Assembly: GCA_003254905.1 (NCBI GenBank)
Contig: QANU01042739.1
Span: 1 to 64,000 of the forward strand
DNA: 64,000 bases
Reading direction: 5' to 3'
Origin: Nissolia schottii
Lineage: Eukaryota; Streptophyta; Magnoliopsida; Fabales; Fabaceae
Positions within the stretch are counted from its first letter, which is position 1. Each line of letters starts with the position of its first letter. The position numbers and the translations under genes are program-made. This document shows, in pieces, positions 55,873 through 64,000 of this stretch. A model generated the notes under the pieces. The model worked only from the letters and a program-made list of their open reading frames with translations. It was not told the DNA's origin and searched no databases.

Positions 55873-58400
55873 TCTCTTGATGTAACATCCCGAGTTTTCT
55901 TTAGAAAAATAATCGTAAAACATAAATATTTAACTAATTTTCTAATCACGCTTAGGGAATTAAAATGGGAAACTAATAGGTAAAATAATTCTTCGGAGAA
56001 AAATTCACAAACCCCTTTAAATATTAATACCCTTAGGTAGGGGGTAATTAGAGGATCGCGACTGTGAATGCTCATGAAGAATGTTTTGATGAAGACAAAT
56101 GAAGCAAGCTTCCAAAGGTCCAAGAAAGCTCAAAAAGANACCGAGACTGCGAGCGATAAAACACGAGCTAACCGGGACTGGAAGAAAATGAAATCTCAGC
56201 AGCTGAGAAGAGGGCTGCACGGTTTTGAAGGAGAATTTTGGACCAAAAATTATTTCCCCAAAATGAGCTTCCAAAGTCCCATCACCATACCTTTCTTATA
56301 CATGCCCATACCCACCCATACCTAAGCCCATGCTTTCTACTATTCACCACCTTTTCTAAATCCTAAAATTCATCCAATTTCCCTCACCATTCAGCCACCC
56401 CAAACCGAGTCCCCTCTCCCAAAATCACAAGAAAAACTTCATCTTCCACATTCTCCAAAAAACTCACATCCAAGCCAAGCTCCAAGAACACCATTTTGCC
56501 TCCAAGAAAGCAAGCACCCTTCCATCATTTTCCATCTTCCAAGAATCGAAGCACAGTCCCTCAAGTCTCCTCATCCTTCTTCATTTTCTTCCTTCCAAAA
56601 CCAAGAGGAACAACCTCTTTCCCCTCCACCTTGTTCGAAGCTCTTCACCTTGGAGAAAGGAGGAGCTCAAGCTTTGGAAACAACAAGGCCTTTGGGACTT
56701 CACTCCAAGTTTCCTTCACCACCATTCTTCTACAAGTGGGTAAACTTGGTTTGGTCACCCCTTGGTGGCTCATGTTTGCTGTATGTGTTTATGTGTTTGT
56801 ATGCTTTATGATAAATGATGTTAGAAATGCTATGTTAGGACTTAGGAGATGATTTTGAAGGGTCCTGTGACCTGGACTAGATAGGATTTGTATGTGTGGA
56901 ATATGTGTGAAAAAATTAAGAGGAGTCCATGAGAAAAGAGGAAGAAAAAAGCAAGAAAAACCCAGTATTCGGTTTCAGGTTCGCCAGGGAATGTGTAGTG
57001 GGTCCGCGGAGGATCCCTGGTGTGTGAGTGAGAAAATGAGAAAAATGAGCAAAGGAGTATGCGCCGTGTAGTCTGCGGAGAGTGGTTGAAAGGAGTGTGT
57101 AGAGAGTGGTCGAGCGGCACTAGGAATGGTGCTGAGAGGGTTCCGCGGAGGATCCCTGGATGTGAATGCGAGAAAATGAGAGAAAATAAGTAGAGGCGTA
57201 AGTGTGGGATGGTTCCGCGGATGGTGATGGAGAGGAGTCTAGAAAGTTGATGAGTGGGCACCAGGCGTGGTGCTGAACTGGTTCCGCGGAGGAACCCTGG
57301 AGTGATGAGAGGGATTACGTGAAAGGTGTCGAGTGGACACCAGGAGTGGCGCTGAACGTGTTCCGCGGAGGAGCACTGGAGTGATGAGCGGGTTACGTGA
57401 AGGATGTCGAGTGGGCACCAGGAGTGGTGTTGAACTGGTTCCGCGGAGGAACCCTAGGGTGATGAGAGGGTTACGTGAAGAGTGCTGGGTAGGCACCAGG
57501 AGCGATTCGGAACGGGTTCCACGGAGGATCCCTGAGATGCTGAGGGGGTTACGTAAAGAAGGCTGAGAGAGCACCAGCAGTGGTGTTGAGTAGGGTTCTG
57601 CGGAGGAACCCTTGAGCGCGAGCGCTGGGTAGGTTCTGCGGAGGGGACCCGAAGTTGATGAGAGAGTGCAAGCATGTGTATGATGAACAAATGAGTTAGG
57701 TTTATGATGATGTATGATGATGTGTGATGATGTATGAGGAATATGTTATGAGGTAAGTTTATGATGAGTTCATGATATAGTTGTATGATGATGAACGCGG
57801 GGCATTGCATGTAGATTATGTATGTCAGGGATGGTTATGCTATTTTGCATCATGAGAATTAGAAGTATGAGGAGACGCTAACCCGGGTGAGCCGGTACGC
57901 GAGGAAAAGAATGAGGAGACGCTAACCCGGGTGAGCCGGTATGCATAAGAGAATTCCCATGGTTCCCAAGCATGAGCATATGATGTATGAGTTATATGAG
58001 CATATGATGATGAATGAGTATGTAAAGTATAAATATATAATGATGTATGTCTATGTAGTCGTCAAGAGAATGCTCGAGACGACCTATGTAGATACGCGAA
58101 GTAGAGAAAATGAACACGAGAACTTAGATAAGAAAGACTAGTTCCCCAGTCACCTAGTAAAATAGATAAAGCTGTTCAGGATCTTAAGCCAGATAATAAT
58201 CAGTAGGATGTTAGTATGCATGTTCACATAGAAACCCCTGAGCGGCCGGGTTGATAAGCGAGAAAAAGAGATCCCCTATGCCAAGGTTAACCACTGAGGA
58301 CGTTCTCACCCCCACTCGCTTATGCTTCCAAGAGCAGGCGAAGATTATGAGGGCTACGAGGAGCCCTATGAGGAGCCGCAAGTGGAGNCAACAAGCTTCC
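55873..58400 (+). repeat. Chromovirus-type LTR (TGTAACATCCC), copy 2, with tandem array
   Basis: Starts TGTAACATCCCG and parallels the copy at 63081 (CTAGGGAATTAAAATGGG, GAGGATCGCGAC, CCGAGACTGCGAGCGATAAAAC, CCCATGCTTTCTACTATTCA). Internal features are a TTGGTGGCTCATG exon-like segment near 56760, an 84-bp tandem array (57245-57640) and a duplicated GAGACGCTAACCCGGGTGAGCCGGTA (57872 and 57917). It ends near 58400 after GAGGACGTTCTCACCCCC, a phrase typical of the distal LTR. Single Ns lie at 56139 and 58388. The right border is approximate. Confidence 0.7.
57245..57640. repeat. About 84-bp tandem repeat array in the LTR (5 units)
   Basis: Units share a GCACCAGGAGTGGTG start, GGTTCCGCGGAGGA middle and GATGAGAGGGTTACGTGAA end, with moderate divergence. 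The array opens frames on both strands (for example 57239-57574 reversed), which are repeats, not proteins. Confidence 0.8.
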
Positions 58401-58740
58401 GGATCTACCTCTGATTTATTGCCTATTTACTTTTATGTTGTTTATTTACTTATTTAATTTATCACAACAATTTACCAAATCCTTCACTTCATTGTTTAAT
58501 TAACTGAACTCAAGAATGGTATTTTTGCAACTCTCTGTGGATTCGACTATACCCGACTATACTGCAATTGGATTCCTTGTGAATCTGAAAGCCGTAAAGT
58601 AGGATATATATTTGAACGACAAAAGCGCAAATAAGCTTTCAACGAATTTGGCACAGTTATGGGAAACCAGACTATGTCAAGATTGGAGAAAGTGTAACAA
58701 TTGGCTTTCATCAAATACTCATTGCCTTTTCTTGCTGAAA
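58401..58740. other. Unassigned junction sequence
   Basis: Includes GCAACTCTCTGTGGATTCGAC, a phrase seen near the ends of some plant LTR retroelements, then sequence leading to the stop of the minus-strand chromovirus. No gene is seen. Confidence 0.4.
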
Positions 58741-60258
58741 TCATTTCAGCTTAATACTTGGTTGGCGATTTTGTTTGCTCCTTTGCACGTCCACCAATTC
58801 TAGTAAGCTTTCCACGTGCCCTGGCCTTGTAACCGAATTTCTTATTTGTTTGCTATGCACATTCTCTTCTATTATCTGTATTTCCTTTCTTCCCACTTTG
58901 CCCTCCTTCGTTACATTGCTTCCCCCTTTGAGCACAACCTTGTCCTCAAGGTTGAAGTTTGGGTATGTTTGTTGAAATTCCTCCCAATTTTCCCATGTTG
59001 CCTCTTGTATAGGAGTGTTTTCCCATTGAATCAAAACTTGTTGCACTGTCTGCTGTCCTTGTTGGAGCTCCCTGTGCTGTAAAATTCGTTGAGGTTGGAT
59101 AATAGGGCCTGTTTCTGATGTTTGCAGGGGTAAGGGTAGATATGGTGGCATGTTAGGACCCATAAATTTCTTGAGTTGAGAAACATGAAATACTATATGT
59201 ATCTTAGCTGTGGGAAGCAATTGCACTTGATAAGCAACTTTACCAATTTTTGTTGTGATTTCAAATGGTCCAAAATACCTCATACTGAGCTTTTGATTCT
59301 TTCTCAGTGCAAGGGAATGTTGTCTGTAGGGCTGTAGTCTGATCAGCACCCTGTCACCCACCTCTAAATGTACCTCCCTTCTGTGTTTGTTTGCTTTGTT
59401 TTTCATGTAATTTTGAGCTCTTAACAAATTTTCTTTGAGCTGATTCAATATCTTGTCCCTGTCTGTGAGTAGTTGCTGCAATGTCAGTGGATCGTTTGGT
59501 ACTCGATCATACTTGACTAGCTTATGGGGCTCTCGGCCATATAGGGCTTGAAATAGAGTCATTGTTATGCTGTTGTGATAACTGGTATTATACCAGCACT
59601 CAGCTCATGGTAGAAGCTTAGACCACTGCTTAGGTTGCTGAAAGGAATAGCACCTCAAATACATCTCTAAGGATTTGTTCAAATTCTTTGTTTGGCCATC
59701 GGTTTGAGGGTGATATGCTGTGCTTCGTTTGAGTTGAGTGCCCTAAAGTTGAAATAATCGTTGCCAAAAATTGTTCATAAAGACCTTGTCTCGATCTGAT
59801 ACTATAGAATTATGCATGCCATGTAGTTTAACAATCTGAGACATAAAAATTTCTGCCACCTTGGTACTGGTGTAATCATGCTTAAGTGGCAGAAAATGAG
59901 CAAATTTCGTTAATCTATCAATGACCACCAAAATAGCATTGTAACCATAGGACATAGGTAGGCCAGTGATGAAGTCCATGGCAATATCATCTCATACTTG
60001 CCTCAGAATAGGTAATGGTTGTAAGAGACTAGCAGGTAATGTGTTGGTGGATTTTGCTTGTTGACAAATTGAACAATGTTTAACAAATTGTTTTATATCT
60101 TTCTGCATATTGTGCCAATAAAATTGAGCTGAAACTCTCGCAATAGTTCTAGCTATTCCAGCATGTCCTCCCAGTGGGGTTTCATGTAATTCTTTCATGA
60201 TCAAGTCCCTTAGGTGAGAGTTTTTAGGTATAGCCAGGCAATTTTTCCAAAATAGCAA
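58741..60258 (-). pseudogene. Chromovirus integrase and chromodomain
   Basis: The HHCC zinc-binding part (HETPLGGHAGIARTI to HCSICQQAKS, 60258-60040) is followed by the DDE core: DFITGLP (about 59977), VSDRD (about 59800) and the LEMYLRC Glu segment (about 59660). A stop and frame changes lie between 59743 and 59562. The final open frame (59562-58741) holds the GREP segment, the GPFEITTKIGKVAYQ C-terminal domain, and a chromodomain (about 59094-58930: VLIQWENTPIQEATWEN and FNLEDKV). In living elements the chromodomain steers insertion to marked chromatin. Frame breaks make it inactive. Confidence 0.85.
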
Positions 60259-60360
60259 CCCTTGATGTGTTGAAAATGGTCTTATTGAAGAGGGATTTAG
60301 TTTGCACTGCTGCAGAATGGCTGAAAATTCAGCATCAGTGGTTGTGACATGTTGTAGTTC

Positions 60361-61765
60361 CTAAAGCCAATTGTTAATCGGGCTGGACCAGGCCAAATAA
60401 CAAGACCGGGATAGTGCATCAGCAGCTATATTTTCCTTGCCCGGCTTATATTGAATTACAAAGTCATAGCCAATGAATTTATGCAACAAAGCTTGCTGCT
60501 CTGGGGTTTGCAAGGTCTGCTCCATTAAAGCTTTTAAACTCTTCTGGTCTGATTTGATTATGAATTTGTGGCCAAGTAAATAATGTCTGAATTTTGCCAA
60601 AGCCTCCGTAATGGCATGTAACTCCTTCACATATGCGGATTTGGCCTGTATCCTTGGACAAAGCTTTTTAGAAAAAATAAGCTATAGGGTGATTGTCTTG
60701 ACTCAAGACAACTCCTATGCCCGATCCTGAGGCATCTGTCTCTAGTGTGAATTGCTTGTGAAAATTAGGAAGAACTAGAGTAGGAGCCGTAGTGGGAGCC
60801 TTCTTGAGTTGTTCAAATGCATTAGTAGCCTTGGTATCCTAATGGAAGGCCTCTTTCTTCAGTAAGCCGGTCAATGGGGCCGCAATAGCCTCATAACCTT
60901 TAATAAATCTTCTATAGTAACCAGAAAGGCCCAAGAATCCCCTTAAATGCTTTAAACTTTTTCGCTGAGGCCAATCCATTATTGCCTGAACTTTGGATGC
61001 AATCATGGATACTCCATTAGAAGAAATGGTATGGCCCAAGTAGTCAATCTCTTTCTTACCAAATTCACATTTTGAAAGTTTGGCAAATAGTTTCTCTTGC
61101 CATAAGAGTTCCAAAACCGTTTGAACATGCTGCAGATGATCTTTCTAAGAGGGGCTGAAGATTAGGATGCCATCAAAGAAAAATAACACAAACTTCCCCA
61201 AAAATTTCTGAAACACCCCATTCATCAATTTTTGAAAAGTGGTCGGTGCATTAGAGATACCAAATGGCATGACTAACCATTCATAGTGACCATTGTGAGT
61301 TCTGAATGTTGTCTTAGGAGTGTCCTCTGGTTGAAGTCTTATCTGGTGATAACCTGCTCTGAGATCCAATTTAGAGAAGAAACAAGCTCCATGTAATTCA
61401 TCAAGGAGTTCATCCACAGTTGGGATTGGGAAACTATCCTTGATATTTATGGCATTAAGTGCCCTATAATCAGTGCAAAAGTGCCATGTGTCATCCTTCT
61501 TTTTTACCAAAAGCATAGGAGATGAAAATGGGCTAGTGCTAGGCTTGATAATACCTTCTTGTAGCATTTCTTGGACCATGTTTTCAATTTGTTGTTTTTG
61601 GCTATTGGGATATCTATAAGGTCTAACCTTAACAGGGTTAGTGCCTTGTTGGAGGGTAATGGCATGGTCTTGGTGTCTTTGTGGTGGGAGGCCATGAGGC
61701 ATGGCAAATACTAACTTGTATTGCTGGAATAGCGATTGTAGATCAGGTGGAATGTCCTTAGGCAC
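60361..61765 (-). pseudogene. Chromovirus reverse transcriptase and RNase H
   Basis: RT frame 61765-61145: [58 protein letters not shown] and the active-site loop. The catalytic pair normally FDD reads FDG (second Asp to Gly, codon at 61171-61169). A stop follows soon after (about 61146). The RNase H side continues at 61114-60839 (LSKCEFGKKEIDYLGH, LRGFLGLSGYYRRFI), then a stop, then the TLETDASGSGIG segment and, after a frameshift, frame 60630-60361 (LLGHKFIIKSDQKSL, ADALSRS). Several independent disabling changes are present. Confidence 0.88.
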
Positions 61766-61865
61766 TTGTAGGTCATTTTCAGCTACTGAATCTGGAACCT
61801 GAAGTTGCCGAGTGAATAAATCTGCTATAGCTTGGGATGTGATGTAGTCTTCTCAATTGGTGTAA

Positions 61866-63080
61866 TTAAGTTTGAAGTGGTTTTTCTTGGCTCTCACCAA
61901 TAATTTCCACCCTTTTGCCATTTAAGACAAATTGAAGCATGGGATTCTCATAATTCACTAGGTGGTCTCCTAGTTGGGACAACCATGAGGTACCAAGAAT
62001 AAGCTCTGCACCCGAAACAGGTAGCAGGTATTCAGACATGTGCAATGTCTGCCCTTTCACTTGGAGCTCCAAGTTCTGAATAAAGCCCTCTGATTCCAAA
62101 AAAATGGCCATTACCAACCTTAACTCTGCACCTCGGCGTGGTATGTATCTTTGCCTTGAGGAATTTAGCCAATATAGGCTGGAGGAAGTTGTCCGAACTG
62201 CCACTATCCAGCAAGACCTGAACCTGTTGGCCTTGAATAGCACCCACAAACCGTATGTCCTTCACGCCTCTATCACCATTCAGAGCATTGAAGGACAATT
62301 GTTGGACCGAAGGGTCTGCAAGTTCATGTTCAGTGCCTTCCACACTCGTGCTGTCAATGCAAGATGAGGAATACTCAGGTTGATCCTCGTCCACCTGCAT
62401 GATCATGAGATTTCTATTGGGACATTTGTGGTTGAAAGAATATTTTTCATTGCAAGTGAAACACAACCCGTTTTCCCTTCTAAACTGAATTTTCGCGGGC
62501 CCTAATTTCTTACTTAGGGGTTGCCTTGGTTTCCATCTGTCTTGATGAGGTTTGGGTGTGGGTAATAAAGGGGGTAAGTTATTGTCCTGAAGCTGTCTAG
62601 GTTGAGAAGTTAAGTGGGACCTCCATGAATGGTTTCTGTGATGGCTGTTAGATGGCTTAAGTGCTAGATTATATCTTTCCTTATATAGCCGAGCTAAGGC
62701 CACAACCCGTAACAGTGATTCTGGGCATTGTGCTATAACATCCCTGCGGATTTCATCTCTGAGGCCACTCACAAAACAATCGAGAATAGCATCGGGGCTA
62801 ATGCCATAAACACGGTTGGCTAATGACATGAAGGCAATATAGTAGTCATTAACTGTGAATTTCTGTACTAACTTTAAGAGGTTACCTCGTGTGCCGTCAA
62901 AGGGTGAGGGCCCGAACTCAATTTCCATTGATCTTGACAATTCTTGCCATGAGTGGAATGGGTATGTCCACTGCATCATCTAAAACCATGGGATGGCTTC
63001 TTTTTCCATGTGTACTGAAGCAATGGTAACCCGATCCTCATCCGCGGTTTGATAATATTCAAAGAATTGAGTGGCCTTGT
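61866..63080 (-). pseudogene. Chromovirus gag and protease
   Basis: Gag begins mid-protein at 63080 (ATQFFEYYQTADEDRVTIAS), passes a stop near 62980, and runs through FGPSPFDGTRGNLLKLVQK, ILDCFVSGLRDEIRRDV and the zinc knuckle CFTCNEKYSFNHKC (about 62468-62427). The aspartic protease motif LLDSGSSDNF is near 62215. A frameshift near 62160 moves the protease C-terminal half to frame 62249-61866 (GAELILGTSWLSQLG). The missing N-terminus is due to the LTR inserted at 63081. Confidence 0.85.
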
Positions 63081-64000
63081 GTAACATCCCTATTTTTCCA
63101 TAGGAAAATAATCGTAAATATAATTATTATATTAATTATCTAATCATGGCTAGGAAATTAAAATGGGGAATTAATAGGTAAAATATACCTAGAAAATAAG
63201 ACGTGTAAGAAGTTCGGCGGACAACCGAATAGTCGTTGTTCGCCGACAAAATTTTCTGACGTGCAAAAGGTGTCCGTGAAAATACTCCCTCGGAGAAAAA
63301 TTCACAAACACCTTTAAATATTAACACCCTTAGGTAGGGAGAAATTGGAGGATCGCGACGGTATAAACGGAATATTTTTCGGACGACCGTGCGCGACGCA
63401 CCGAGACTGCGAGCGATAAAACATGAGCGAACCAGAACTGGGAGGAAATGAAAATTTTAGCAGCTGAACCCGAGAGAGAGGGCTGCACGGCTGATTGGGA
63501 TTTTTCCAATCCCTTAAGTCATGCTTCCAAAGTCCCATCACCTTACCTTTCTTACAGATGCCCATACCCACCCATACCTATGCCCATGCTTTCTACTATT
63601 CATTCAACTTTATTTAATACTTCCCACTCACCATCAGCCACCCAAACCGAGTTCTCTCCCCAAAACTCCAAGAAATATCTGTATATCCCTTATCCTCCAC
63701 AAAACCGAGGCTTCTTCCTCACAACACTAAGCAAAAATCTCATTTCTCCTCTTCTCAAAAACCGTGAGCTTACTCATAGTTTCTCTCAAGTTTCTCTTGG
63801 AGAAAGGTGGCCCCAAACGTGGGAAGCATCGAGCTAGTGGGACTTCACCCCAATCTTTCCTCCCCCACCAGGTTTTTCTGCAGGTAGGTAATCCTAAGCT
63901 TGCCCTTCCTTGGTGGCTTTTCTATGCTTGCTTGTTTGTATGTTTTTGTTATGGTTTATGCTAGAAATGCTTGGTTAGGCTAGGAAGATGATTCTGAAGG
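63081..64000 (+). repeat. Chromovirus-type LTR (TGTAACATCCC), copy 3, runs off the window
   Basis: Starts TGTAACATCCCT exactly at the break in the gag frame. Shares most landmarks with copy 2, and the AGGTAATCCTAAGCTTGCCC and CTTGGTGGCTTTT segments with copy 1. It continues past the end of the window, so whether it is a solo LTR or a full element is unknown. Confidence 0.75.

Larger units (their letters stand above)
58741..63080 (-). mobile_element. Decayed chromovirus (Ty3-gypsy) body, minus strand, no LTRs identified
   Basis: Domains in the order gag, protease, RT, RNase H, integrase, chromodomain, all on the minus strand. Order and chromodomain place it among chromoviruses. The gag side is cut by an LTR in plus orientation at 63081, and no matching LTR is evident on the chromodomain side. 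Confidence 0.88.

Noticed and set aside
57239..57574. 111-residue repeat protein on the minus strand
   Set aside because: It follows the 84-bp tandem array in an LTR; the plus strand is equally open, so this reflects repeat structure.
1..64000. tRNA, rRNA or snRNA genes
   Set aside because: No cloverleaf, rRNA core or snRNA motif was noticed by eye. A covariance-model scan would be needed to exclude degenerate copies.

Overview
This is plant nuclear DNA, most likely from a legume. That placing is an inference from the CYP71D-type P450 and from TIR and LTR styles, not from a marker gene. It is AT-rich, split-gene, repeat-dominated sequence. I see no bacterial features and no rRNA, tRNA or CRISPR. 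Two long N runs (10934-11754, 52197-53121) and five single Ns mark assembly gaps.

Only one gene looks intact: a CYP71D-type cytochrome P450 at 9333-14551 (two exons, 505 residues). Its 3.7-kb intron holds two separate Mutator-like (MULE) insertions, each with long terminal inverted repeats and a perfect 9-bp target duplication. The second is a Pack-MULE carrying a broken AAA-ATPase copy. A decayed paralogue of the P450, reduced to its 5' flank plus the last C-terminal codons, lies at 175-880.

The rest is layered transposon debris. 1482-5055: a defective CACTA element with intact ends, inside an older repeat. 5.5-9.2 kb: dispersed repeats, including a roughly 570-bp LTR. 16.2-19.9 kb: a CACTA fragment with a Transposase_24 pseudogene, interrupted by an element that captured the last part of a tonoplast sugar transporter gene. 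20.4-26.4 kb: a larger CACTA copy with a decayed TNP2/DUF4218/DUF4216 transposase. 27.5-33.0 kb: an LTR element without coding capacity whose interior is a series of hairpins, several with a CCTTCG-type loop; a minus-strand LTR fragment is nested in it. 33-45 kb: mosaic block repeats, a 764-bp tandem duplication, hAT-like MITEs (228 bp and 545 bp), a third CACTA fragment with two miRNA-like foldbacks, and repeated copies of one LTR family. 45.9-51.9 kb: a chromovirus-type LTR, a hAT MITE, and Ty3-gypsy and Ty1-copia remnants. 53.1-55.8 kb: a deleted copia element on the minus strand. 55.9-58.4 kb and 63.1 kb to the end: two more TGTAACATCCC-type LTRs. 58.7-63.1 kb: a decayed minus-strand chromovirus (gag, protease, RT, RNase H, integrase, chromodomain) interrupted in gag by the last of these LTRs.

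Apart from the P450, all recognisable coding sequence is transposon-derived or transposon-carried and broken by stops or frameshifts. The main interest is gene capture, intron invasion and unusual secondary-structure-rich sequence.
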